Origin: Shewanella gelidii
GTDB taxonomy: Bacteria > Pseudomonadota > Gammaproteobacteria > Enterobacterales > Shewanellaceae
Reading direction: 5' to 3'
NCBI RefSeq assembly: GCF_014647855.1
Contig: NZ_BMPZ01000003.1
Coordinates: forward strand, 372,001 to 436,000
DNA: 64,000 bases
Positions 9,787 to 17,571 of this stretch are shown here, in pieces (within the stretch, counting starts at the first letter, position 1; each line of letters begins with the position of its first letter). The position numbers were made by a program, and so were the translations under genes. The notes beneath the pieces were generated by a model, which saw nothing but the letters and a program-made list of their open reading frames with translations, searched no databases and was not told where the DNA came from.

Positions 9787-10983
9787 TTAGAAGTGATACG
9801 AAGTTTGAATGACACCGCCAACGGCATTGTCGCTGCCAAACATGCCAGTAAAATCAAAACGAAATGCTTGTCCGACCTTAAAGCCTGTACCCACAGAATA
9901 TATATCCGCCGTACTATCTTCTAGATCATGACGATACCCTAACCGCAACGACATCCAATCTGTCGCTCTCATCTCTCCGCCCAAACGCCAATACTGCGTG
10001 CCATCGAGTCCGTCAAATCGTTGATAGTCCACTAGATCAAGATCCGTGGTGACCGTGAAATCAGACCAATCATATGCAATACCCGCCGTAATGATGGGCT
10101 CAACTTTATAGCTTACTCGACGGTCATCAATCGCGAGCGTGTCGACATCTTTACTAATTAGGTTTTTACCCGACAAGCCAATGACCATCCCTTCCATTGG
10201 CTGCATCGCCAAACCGATGTCGAGATTGAATGTTGTTTCCTCTGTTCGATACTTATCATCGTTAAAATCAGATGCTTCAAAACTATTGGCACTAACAGCA
10301 TAAAAATAAGTATCAATGCGCTGCAATTTGGGGGTAATACCAACGGTCACAGGCATATTTACAATTGATAACGGCATGCTCAATGCAACGCCAAAATCAG
10401 AGGTGGCTCCAGCCGCCACTACGCCTGCAGAGTTTAAATCTTCAATATCCGGCGGATTAAGTGGATCTAACGCAGTGAGAGTATCAATATCCGATTGCTC
10501 AATATCTGCAACACCAACTGCATCGATATAGCTGTTGTAGTATATCGCCATAGGTATTCTTTGCGTCGGAATCGCAATGGCAAACCCAAGGCCTGCACTC
10601 ATATACGCGGAATTACCTTGTAACGCTTGCAAATCGTCTATCAATGCGAGTCGGGACTGATCAATGCCAGAAACATCACTGGCGTCAATCGCACTTTCTA
10701 ATGCATCATAAGAATCCTGCAGAGAATCAAACTTATCTACCATCTCATCTTTATCAGCACCATCTAACCCAAAGCTCGGCAACAACAGTGCATAGTCATC
10801 GGTTTGATTTGCGTGCAATGCAAGCAAGGCTGGATTTGCCATCGCTGCACCTTCTCGGTTAGATGAAGCGACAGAGGCACCACCCATGGCATCACTACGT
10901 GCCTCGTAATATTGCTGTCCTGCTAATACAGCAGAGCTTGGCAACAAAGCCATGCAGATCGCCAATTGGCTGAGTTTCATCAT
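9787..10983 (-). CDS. TraF_2-type outer-membrane beta-barrel protein
   Basis: 398 residues with a clear signal peptide ending near SSAVLAG (residue 22). The mature start QQYYEARSDAMGGASVASS resembles the PF13729 TraF_2 family, usually annotated conjugal transfer protein TraF although no conjugation genes are here. The C-terminal half shows alternating strands, and the protein ends in ...TSYHF, a terminal aromatic typical of outer-membrane barrels. A function is unknown. No second gene shares its transcript. Confidence 0.65.
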   Translation of the reverse strand: MMKLSQLAICMALLPSSAVLAGQQYYEARSDAMGGASVASSNREGAAMANPALLALHANQTDDYALLLPSFGLDGADKDEMVDKFDSLQDSYDALESAIDASDVSGIDQSRLALIDDLQALQGNSAYMSAGLGFAIAIPTQRIPMAIYYNSYIDAVGVADIEQSDIDTLTALDPLNPPDIEDLNSAGVVAAGATSDFGVALSMPLSIVNMPVTVGITPKLQRIDTYFYAVSANSFEASDFNDDKYRTEETTFNLDIGLAMQPMEGMVIGLSGKNLISKDVDTLAIDDRRVSYKVEPIITAGIAYDWSDFTVTTDLDLVDYQRFDGLDGTQYWRLGGEMRATDWMSLRLGYRHDLEDSTADIYSVGTGFKVGQAFRFDFTGMFGSDNAVGGVIQTSYHF

Positions 10984-11070
10984 CCCTCTCCCTGATTCTT
11001 ATTCGCTAGCCCATTAAAGATAGTTTACGTACGTAGAGTTTTCCTTGATCAAAAATGAATAAATAGCACA

Positions 11071-11104
11071 AAAAAACGGGTTTAATACCAAAGTATTAAA
11101 CCCG
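11071..11104 (-). terminator. Intrinsic terminator of psrABC
   Basis: A perfect 12-bp stem, CGGGTTTAATAC (11077-11088) and GTATTAAACCCG (11093-11104), with a six-T tract on the reverse strand. It lies 39 bp past psrC. Confidence 0.92.
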
Positions 11105-11142
11105 AAACCACCAAGGTAATTATTTATCAGTATGTTAGCCGC

Positions 11143-12090
11143 CTAGCTGATATAAGACTGACCGGCATACACAATAAAATGTCGTAACGCTAAGACACCA
11201 GTTAAGCTCGCACAGGCAACAGTAAGCATTGCCCCCTTACTATGTCGTGTGGCCGCAGGGAGTAGCATAAATAGAAGCGGTACACCAAAACCGATACCGA
11301 CAACCCCAATCCAGAATACATTCGCCCACAGACCCGTGCTCAATGAGGCCAGTGCGGCTGCGGCTGCGCCACCTTTAAAGTAAAGCGCACTAAATAGCAT
11401 CAGCAAAAAGAGGATTTCTACCGCCATGACAGGCACTTCAAGTCGATGCATCCGCCCAAGTTCAAAGTCATGCACATCACTATTGAACATCAAGAGCGCA
11501 AGGACTGAGTTTGCAGCAGCACCCGCGGAGAGTCCTGACACAAGGAACAGTGCAGGCAAAACAGCAGTATTCAACATTGGATAGGCATTCATCGCTGAAA
11601 TCAGGAACCCAGTGTAGGCACCAACACCGATTGCCAACACAAAGAGCAACCCCTCTATCAGTTTTCGCATCGGCAATAACGCCATTGCTATGGGTGATAA
11701 GAAAGCCATCCCCCATTTCGGCAAATCGTCTCGCAATACGATCATGGCATATGCAAAAGCAAGTGGCGTGTAAAGCAAGAGCGCAAGCACCCCAATAGCC
11801 ATCACGGATTCAAAGTTGTAATTGACTAAAATGAGCCAAAAATCAAATGGCTTGGTTAAGTCAAAAATCAAACAAGCCAACCCCAAACAGATCGCAACAG
11901 GGCCGATCACCGCCGCTGCTTTTAGGGTCGCGACCTCTTGGGCAGAGTTAATTTCCGACTTTGCCCAGCGCAGCCCGATACCAATCAGCAAACTACCAGC
12001 CGATAACCCGGCTAAAAACAAATAAACCGCTATTACCCAGTGCCATGTGACTGGCTCATATTGAGTCATATCTCCCCAAATATTGTTCAT
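11143..12090 (-). CDS. psrC: PsrC/NrfD-type membrane anchor, quinol oxidising subunit
   Basis: 315 residues with about eight membrane helices, of the NrfD/PsrC family. It anchors the periplasmic PsrAB subunits and takes electrons from menaquinol. Its start overlaps the psrB stop by 4 bp (ATGA), showing translational coupling. In Shewanella oneidensis a homologous psr locus is needed for thiosulfate and elemental sulfur respiration. No haem-binding pattern is seen, as expected for this family. Confidence 0.88.
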   Translation of the reverse strand: MNNIWGDMTQYEPVTWHWVIAVYLFLAGLSAGSLLIGIGLRWAKSEINSAQEVATLKAAAVIGPVAICLGLACLIFDLTKPFDFWLILVNYNFESVMAIGVLALLLYTPLAFAYAMIVLRDDLPKWGMAFLSPIAMALLPMRKLIEGLLFVLAIGVGAYTGFLISAMNAYPMLNTAVLPALFLVSGLSAGAAANSVLALLMFNSDVHDFELGRMHRLEVPVMAVEILFLLMLFSALYFKGGAAAAALASLSTGLWANVFWIGVVGIGFGVPLLFMLLPAATRHSKGAMLTVACASLTGVLALRHFIVYAGQSYIS

Positions 12091-12659
12091 GACTGTATAC
12101 CTCCACGCTTAGTCGGGATCCGATAGATTCTTGGCTGAGTGCCAAGGTGGGATTTATCCTGATAGCTAATCTTGGTGTTCAATAACTTGCTAACCTCGCT
12201 ATTTACGTCATTGGCATCGCCAAAGGTCAGTGCATCCGTTGGGCAAACACTAACGCAAGCAGGATCTTCACCACGGGCAAGGCGCGTGTCTTTACAGAAA
12301 TTACACTTATCTGCGGCCTTGGTTTCAGGGTTCATAAATCGAACTTTATAAGGACAGGCGGCGACGCAATACATACAGCCAACACATTTGTCTTTGTTAA
12401 TGGTGACAATGCCATTGTCATCAAAATAGGCGGCACCTGTAGGACACACGGTGACACAGGGTGCATTTTCACATTGTTGGCATGACACACGGTGATACTT
12501 GAAGTGTAAGTCGGGCGCCTCACCAAAAGGACCTTCGACTCGAACCTGTAAGCGAGTCACGCCTTCTGGAACACTATTTTCACTTCGGCAAGCCACGTTG
12601 CATGCCTGACAACCGATACATCTGTTTTCGTCGTGTATCATCACATAACGTTTTTTCAT
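12087..12659 (-). CDS. psrB: PsrB-type 4x[4Fe-4S] ferredoxin subunit
   Basis: 190 residues holding four cysteine groups: CIGCQACNVAC (residues 15-25), CQQCENAPCVTVC, CVGCMYCVAAC and CNFCKDTRLARGEDPACVSVC. This is the standard DMSO-reductase-family electron-transfer subunit that relays electrons from the NrfD-type anchor to the molybdenum subunit. It has no signal peptide and would be co-exported with the tat-signal-bearing PsrA. It sits 12 bp downstream of psrA. Confidence 0.92.
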   Translation of the reverse strand: MKKRYVMIHDENRCIGCQACNVACRSENSVPEGVTRLQVRVEGPFGEAPDLHFKYHRVSCQQCENAPCVTVCPTGAAYFDDNGIVTINKDKCVGCMYCVAACPYKVRFMNPETKAADKCNFCKDTRLARGEDPACVSVCPTDALTFGDANDVNSEVSKLLNTKISYQDKSHLGTQPRIYRIPTKRGGIQS

Positions 12660-12671
12660 AATGGCTCCCCT

Positions 12672-14954
12672 TTAAACCTTGGCCAGCTTGACGCCAGTGG
12701 TATGTAAATTCATTCCGACGACGGGCGCAGTTCTATCAGGGAGCAAGTTCCCACAATGAATTCCCTTACCGGTTGCTCGCACCAGCTCTTTTGTTTTCGA
12801 GCCAAAGCCCATATAGGCAAACACGGTGTCTTGACGTATACCCGGCGTAACCAGCGCACTCCCTTCTTCACTGCCGACTGAGCTCGTGACCCGAATGCGA
12901 TCTCCAGTTTGAATGCCTAGCTTTCCGGCGGTCACCGGATGGATCCATAAGCCATTATCAGACATCAGGTTGGCAAGCATTGGCACATTATGCGTGGCAC
13001 CATTGGTATGCACTGCGACTTTACCTTGAATGAAATAGAGTTCATCTGCTTGCTTCAACTCAACAGGACGATAACGGATCACCCCCCGCCCAGGCGCGAA
13101 TGATTCAACCTGAGTCGAACTCAGTTCGATTTTGCCACTTGGGGTTTTAAATTTAAGCTGACTGCTATAGGTTCCATCTGCATCGGTGGCTTTCGCCTGA
13201 GGGTATTGCTCAACAAATGCTTGCACTAGGCTGGGCTCTCTTAGCAACAAAGGCTTACCGTAGCTAAGGTAGCCCTTTTCTTTCAGACGCTTAAGCTCCT
13301 GCGCATCACCGTTTAATTGCGCAAACTGGCGCGTTTCCATATCCTGCCACGGGAACAAATTGCCAATGCCCATTGCATCTGCCGCTTCTTTAAATATCTG
13401 CCATGATGGTTTGGTATCACCGATAGTTTCTACGACACGCTGGCGAACGTAATAAGCTGGATTTTTGCCCGACTTGTCCGCTACATCTTCATCCCGCTCG
13501 AGGTAAGTTGATTCCGGTAGAATCAGATCCGCATATGCCGCGGTTTCGCTGATGTAAACATCGCATACCACAATGAATTCCATTTTTTTCATGGCTGCGA
13601 GCACTTTCGCACGGTCATTCATGGTTTGCATTGGGTTGGTGCGTGCCATAACCCATGCTTTTAGGCCGTAGGGTTTATCATTCAGCGCGGCTTCCAATAC
13701 GCTCTGATAAATCCCGCCATTCTTCCACGTCATTGTGTATTGCTTGTCGCTTTGGTCAATGCGTTTAGCACTTGGCTTCGGCATACCTTCAACGGTCAGC
13801 TTTGCCAATGTTGGTGCAACTTTTTCACCCGCAAACTTGTTGTAAGTTTTAGCCTTTTTGCCTAAATACAATCCACCTTTGCGCTCAATGTTTCCTAAAA
13901 GTACATTGATGGCAAAAATTGCTCGACGCATTTCAAACTCTTCAGTGGTGAAGGTCGCTCGATGACCATAATCAACCAGTGCATGGGGTGCTTCGGCTGC
14001 AATTTCCCGAGCTATACGGCGAATATCCGTTGCTTTAATATCGGTAATGGGTTCAGCCCATTCAGGCGTATAGTGCTGCACTTCTTTAGCAAACTCATCA
14101 AACCCTTCCACATATTGATCAATAAACGCTTTATCATGTAAATCATCACTGATCAGCACGTGACAAATCGCCAAAGCAATCGCAACGTCTGTTCCTGGTC
14201 GAATTGGATGCCATTCGTCGGCTTTGTCAGCCACAATTGAAAATCTCGGTTCAAAGACCACCAACTTAGCGCCTCTGTCAGCTTGCGCTTTCATCAAGTT
14301 ACGCGTTTCGGACATATTGATCCCTTCATACAGGTTATGACCGAAGTTAATAATATACTTAGCGTTACTTAAATCGCGCTTGAGCTTAGTACCAAACATT
14401 GCCTTTGAAGCCATGACATAAGCACCTGGACAAAGCGAGCCATGGGTAAAGGTATTAGGCGAGCCGAAAGCCTTTGCAAAGTGGAAAAAATGCCCTGATA
14501 AAGATCCTTTTTTGGATGAGAATGCAACCGTTTCAGCACCAAACTCTTTTTTAATTGTATTGAGTTTATCTGCCATCAGTTCGTAGGCTTCTTGCCAAGA
14601 GACTTCTGCCCACTGACCGTCACCACGCTTGCCAACTCGTTTCAATGGTTTCACGATCCGTTGCGGATCGTATAGCAAATCGTGTCCCGCCCCACCGCGT
14701 GCGCACACTTTGCCACCAAATGATTTAGCTTCCTTATTGCCACTGATATATACATTTTTTCCATTTATAACACGTGCCTTTATCGGGCAGCGCGTTGAAC
14801 ACATTTCGCAAATACTTGCGACTTCCTCGCCTAATGCCTTTAACGGTTCTTTCTCTAAAGCTGCCAGAGACCCTGGCAGAATACTTGCGAGCGCACAGGT
14901 TGCGCCCCCTGCTCCTGCACCTTTCAAAAAGCTTCGTCGATCAAGCTCTATCAT
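12672..14954 (-). CDS. psrA: Polysulfide/thiosulfate reductase molybdopterin catalytic subunit
   Basis: 760 residues from the ATG at 14954, chosen because GGAGGTAGAT directly precedes it (a start at 14996 would add 14 poorly supported residues). It opens with a twin-arginine signal, DRRSFLKGAGAGG. Cys49, Cys52, Cys56 and Cys84 form the [4Fe-4S] site. SLCPGAY, with Cys175 the likely molybdenum ligand, is typical of Psr/Phs enzymes rather than Ser or Asp ligands of DMSO or nitrate reductases. The C-terminal part has the molydop-binding domain. It reduces polysulfide or thiosulfate in the periplasm; tetrathionate or arsenate use cannot be excluded from sequence alone. Confidence 0.9.
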   Translation of the reverse strand: MIELDRRSFLKGAGAGGATCALASILPGSLAALEKEPLKALGEEVASICEMCSTRCPIKARVINGKNVYISGNKEAKSFGGKVCARGGAGHDLLYDPQRIVKPLKRVGKRGDGQWAEVSWQEAYELMADKLNTIKKEFGAETVAFSSKKGSLSGHFFHFAKAFGSPNTFTHGSLCPGAYVMASKAMFGTKLKRDLSNAKYIINFGHNLYEGINMSETRNLMKAQADRGAKLVVFEPRFSIVADKADEWHPIRPGTDVAIALAICHVLISDDLHDKAFIDQYVEGFDEFAKEVQHYTPEWAEPITDIKATDIRRIAREIAAEAPHALVDYGHRATFTTEEFEMRRAIFAINVLLGNIERKGGLYLGKKAKTYNKFAGEKVAPTLAKLTVEGMPKPSAKRIDQSDKQYTMTWKNGGIYQSVLEAALNDKPYGLKAWVMARTNPMQTMNDRAKVLAAMKKMEFIVVCDVYISETAAYADLILPESTYLERDEDVADKSGKNPAYYVRQRVVETIGDTKPSWQIFKEAADAMGIGNLFPWQDMETRQFAQLNGDAQELKRLKEKGYLSYGKPLLLREPSLVQAFVEQYPQAKATDADGTYSSQLKFKTPSGKIELSSTQVESFAPGRGVIRYRPVELKQADELYFIQGKVAVHTNGATHNVPMLANLMSDNGLWIHPVTAGKLGIQTGDRIRVTSSVGSEEGSALVTPGIRQDTVFAYMGFGSKTKELVRATGKGIHCGNLLPDRTAPVVGMNLHTTGVKLAKV

Positions 14955-15162
14955 ATCTACCTCCATCATTTCCGCACCGGAAACGGTTCCACCCATTGGA
15001 TATTTTTAAATGACTTTTCACTCGGCCATTGATGCGGCCTGTTAAAAATCAAAGCTTGGGTTGAGTATTAATCCACAGCAGAATTGGGGGTATTGTGGTA
15101 AACCACATGGACAAGGGGAGTGTGATCTATGAATATTTTTTAATCTTTACACCTGAATAAAG

Positions 15163-15178
15163 CGTGAATTAAATCATG
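15163..15178. promoter_or_regulatory. Possible CRP site upstream of psrA
   Basis: CGTGA-ATTAAA-TCATG compared with TGTGA-N6-TCACA: the GTGA and TCA cores match, the outer bases do not. It is about 210 bp upstream of psrA. In Shewanella CRP controls many anaerobic reductases, but this site is weak and untested. The rest of 14955-15190 shows nothing else clear. Confidence 0.3.
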
Positions 15179-15186
15179 GATATACA

Positions 15187-15238
15187 AAAAATGAGGCGCT
15201 CATTACGCAAATTACGCAAATTTGCATATGTGAGCGCC
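15187..15238 (-). terminator. Long-loop terminator of the YCII-like gene
   Basis: On the reverse strand GGCGCTCA pairs with TGAGCGCC around a 28-nt loop, followed by TCATTTTTTG. The loop contains a direct repeat of AATTTGCGT. It begins about 30 bp past the YCII-like stop. Confidence 0.65.
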
Positions 15239-15266
15239 CAGAGATAGGTTAAGGAATGATGGGAAT

Positions 15267-15581
15267 TTACGACATCGGGATAAGCTCAGAAACCTCCAGT
15301 GACCCGCCGATTTGCAAGAAAGGGCAAGCTCTGGCAACGACGAGTGCCGCATTCATAGAGTCAACTTCAATGATGGTAAAGCCAGACATAGAGGTAGCGC
15401 TCGAATTGACGACGCTACCATCGGCATGGATTGTTGTCGTGGACTTAAGGGGGTTAGCAGGGCTGACGGCAGTATCACCAAGTGATGATAACCACTGTTT
15501 ATACTCGAGATATCTTTGTTGGCTTTCTTCTGATGATGCAGGTTGCTGGCCACCAAGGTAGCTAATCATGAACTGAGGCAT
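15267..15581 (-). CDS. YCII/DGPF-related small protein
   Basis: 104 residues from the ATG at 15581, preceded by GGAGTG. An upstream start at 15611 is less likely. It begins MPQFMISYLGGQQPAS and shows the YCII-type fold pattern (short strand, helix with EESQQRYLEYKQWLSSLG, then strands with TTTIHADGSVV). The final part, GFTIIEVDSMNAALVVARACPFL, is typical of the family. YCII-like proteins are small dimeric ferredoxin-like folds without agreed function. It is monocistronic and faces the same way as psr, but its terminator separates them. Confidence 0.7.
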   Translation of the reverse strand: MPQFMISYLGGQQPASSEESQQRYLEYKQWLSSLGDTAVSPANPLKSTTTIHADGSVVNSSATSMSGFTIIEVDSMNAALVVARACPFLQIGGSLEVSELIPMS

Positions 15582-15682
15582 ATAACACTCCCTGTACTTT
15601 CTTCTTGCCACGGTACATAAAGCGTAGCACAGGAAATGAGATTCAAGATTAAACCTTCAATACCAACACGTTCCGCACGCAG

Positions 15683-16093
15683 TTATAAACGGACACTGTT
15701 GCGAGCAACGCAATACCGTTCATAGGCGGCATCACTGGTAATCTCTTGTCCTTGGCAATGAGGTTGAGGCGAAATACAGCGATAATAATCACCTATCACT
15801 TGCTCTCCCAATGCAAGACTATCGATCATGGGCGGCAAGTCGACGGGTAACTCGATATGGCAAGCGGGGAACTTCTGGCTAATATAAACCGAGCAATTCG
15901 CAGCTTCGATGTGGTAATCACCTGCTTTCTCTTTACATAAATCAACCGCTTGTTGCTGCCATAACTCAATATAGTCGTAGGTAGTCATTGGATTATTCGC
16001 AACGTGATAAACCTTGTCATGACCAAGTACCAGCTGCGTATCGTAATAGTAGTATCCAAGCCCTAAAAGCAGCACAAAAATGAGTTTTTTCAT
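15683..16093 (-). CDS. Hypothetical secreted or membrane-anchored protein
   Basis: 136 residues. A hydrophobic N-terminus (MKKLIFVLLLGLGYYYY) acts as signal peptide or single anchor, then a polar domain with six cysteines. It contains no family motif I recognise. The even cysteine number and export signal suggest periplasmic disulfides. It lies between the YCII-like gene and another exported unknown, all on the reverse strand but each with some spacing. Confidence 0.6.
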   Translation of the reverse strand: MKKLIFVLLLGLGYYYYDTQLVLGHDKVYHVANNPMTTYDYIELWQQQAVDLCKEKAGDYHIEAANCSVYISQKFPACHIELPVDLPPMIDSLALGEQVIGDYYRCISPQPHCQGQEITSDAAYERYCVARNSVRL

Positions 16094-16228
16094 TCACGTC
16101 TTCCCTGATATTGTCCAGAGTTATAAATTGGTGTATTCACCAAACATCTGTCATGTTTTACCTAACTATTTTATTTTTACCATTGGGCAGCCACGTTATC
16201 ATTCATGATGAATGGCCCCCATTGAGCA

Positions 16229-16789
16229 TTAATTTGTCTCTTTCGGCACCAGTTGACGAACAGACTGAATGACCTCAGTTGCATGCTGAATATCTTTGCG
16301 AATACCGTTTAGCACTGGCTCACTAAAAACGAGAATATCGAATTCATAATCGTTTTCTTTCTGCAAAAACTTCTCGGCAATTTCTAACTGCTCATAGTTT
16401 TTAACTTCCAAGCAGCGCTTTACTGCTGGCCGCCAAAGATCGGCACCAATGTGTCGCTCTTCCACAAACTGAGCAATTCTTGCATCGATGTCAGCAAGTT
16501 GCTTTTTAATATCTGGCATTGCACTTTCAATTCCCCAGAAACCAAAGCGCATCGCACCCACTTCATTTTTCAACTCTTTCGCCCATTGCTCCGCGTTTCG
16601 AGTATTTAAGACAAAGATTTTACCTTTGATCTCAGCAGCCAAATGCTCAACATGACTCCCTGTGCCATCGAGTACTTCATTCACACGCCAGGTATTTTCA
16701 CGGGCCATCGTGAAGTAAGCTTCACTGCAAAGCTCCGCCTTCACCGGCAAACAGAGAAAACCCATCAAACAAAAGACAAAACGCTTCAA
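16229..16789 (-). CDS. Hypothetical exported protein
   Basis: 186 residues if translation begins at the TTG at 16789, which has TAAGG upstream and gives a normal signal peptide (KRFVFCLMGFLCLPVKA). A start at 16864 would put 25 extra hydrophobic residues ahead of it. The mature part is helical (AEIKGKIFVLNTRNAEQW, KQLADIDARIAQFVEERH) with few recognisable features and no known domain. Confidence 0.55.
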   Translation of the reverse strand: MKRFVFCLMGFLCLPVKAELCSEAYFTMARENTWRVNEVLDGTGSHVEHLAAEIKGKIFVLNTRNAEQWAKELKNEVGAMRFGFWGIESAMPDIKKQLADIDARIAQFVEERHIGADLWRPAVKRCLEVKNYEQLEIAEKFLQKENDYEFDILVFSEPVLNGIRKDIQHATEVIQSVRQLVPKETN

Positions 16790-16922
16790 AACAAACCTTA
16801 TACTGTTGCGCACAGCGTCATGGGTAACATACAAAAGTACGACAGATAATACCAAAGTCCCCATGTTAATCTAGGATCTATATCGAAAACTATTGAAGTC
16901 AAGACAATGAGATGCGGGAGAA

Positions 16923-17084
16923 ATGAAACTGAATAATTTAAACAAATATATCATCAGCATCTTGCTCTGCTTTATGTTCGTCGTTTTTCAAATTATCCAA
17001 CAAGATCCAATGGGTTTAATTTGCTTTATTTGCCTGACTTTAGTGTCCATCTTGGAGGGAGTTGGTGCTCATCGTGCAAGTTGA
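16923..17084 (+). CDS. Candidate 53-residue membrane protein
   Basis: A short frame with ATG at 16923 just after GGGAGA, and TGA at 17082-17084. It encodes MKLNNLNKYIISILLCFMFV and then a second hydrophobic stretch GLICFICLTLVSIL, i.e. two probable membrane spans with a short polar tail. It fills the gap between two reverse-strand genes, which supports a real gene. Conservation has not been tested and no family is recognised. Confidence 0.45.
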   Translation: MKLNNLNKYIISILLCFMFVVFQIIQQDPMGLICFICLTLVSILEGVGAHRAS

Positions 17085-17091
17085 TTTTGAT

Positions 17092-17571
17092 TCACAGACT
17101 AGGTTGTACGCCAATGACGCCCGCTTTAGGTTGTAAAAACTTGGCTGTTGCTGTTACACACGCTTTGCCATCAACACAAAGGCTGGCTTCAAGCTGATAC
17201 AGTCCCCATCGCTGCTCAACCAAGCGAGCACTGATTTTGATTGCATCACCAACGGCGATTGGTGCCACAAAACGCACATTCAATTCCGCTGTGAGCGCCT
17301 GTATCCCTTGCATGAATAGACAATGGGTCATCGCTGCATCAACAAGCGTGCTTGCGACCCCACCATGAAGTAATTGATTGTAGCCTTGCACCTGTTCAGC
17401 AACTTTATAGTAGCCGACAACTTGACCTTCCCCATCAGCAAAGAATTTGCACTGTAACGACGCAGGGTTATTTGCTTTATCGCTGCAAACGACACAATTG
17501 CAATGACTTTGCTTCTGGGTGAGATACTCATGATGATCACGCACAGCCATGGGTCTTTTAAAAGCTCGCAT
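17092..17571 (-). CDS. PaaI-type hotdog-fold thioesterase
   Basis: 159 residues with the hotdog signature LLHGGVASTLVDAAMTHCLF near residue 67-86 and the following strand LTAELNVRFVAPIAVGDAI. Such enzymes hydrolyse acyl-CoA thioesters. Three early cysteines (CNCVVC, residues 24-29) may bind metal. The start overlaps the end of the persulfide-reductase-like gene by 14 bp, so they are co-transcribed and translationally coupled. Pairing with a CoA-disulfide-reductase-like enzyme hints at CoA-linked sulfur chemistry, by inference. Confidence 0.8.
   Translation of the reverse strand: MRAFKRPMAVRDHHEYLTQKQSHCNCVVCSDKANNPASLQCKFFADGEGQVVGYYKVAEQVQGYNQLLHGGVASTLVDAAMTHCLFMQGIQALTAELNVRFVAPIAVGDAIKISARLVEQRWGLYQLEASLCVDGKACVTATAKFLQPKAGVIGVQPSL

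Noticed and set aside
9787-10983. Conjugation gene (TraF annotation)
   Set aside because: The TraF_2 name is by family only; no transfer genes, origin or mobility genes lie nearby, so no mobile element is called.
15121-15136. CRP half-site TGTGATCTATGAATAT
   Set aside because: Only the left half matches; the right half has no TCACA-like core.
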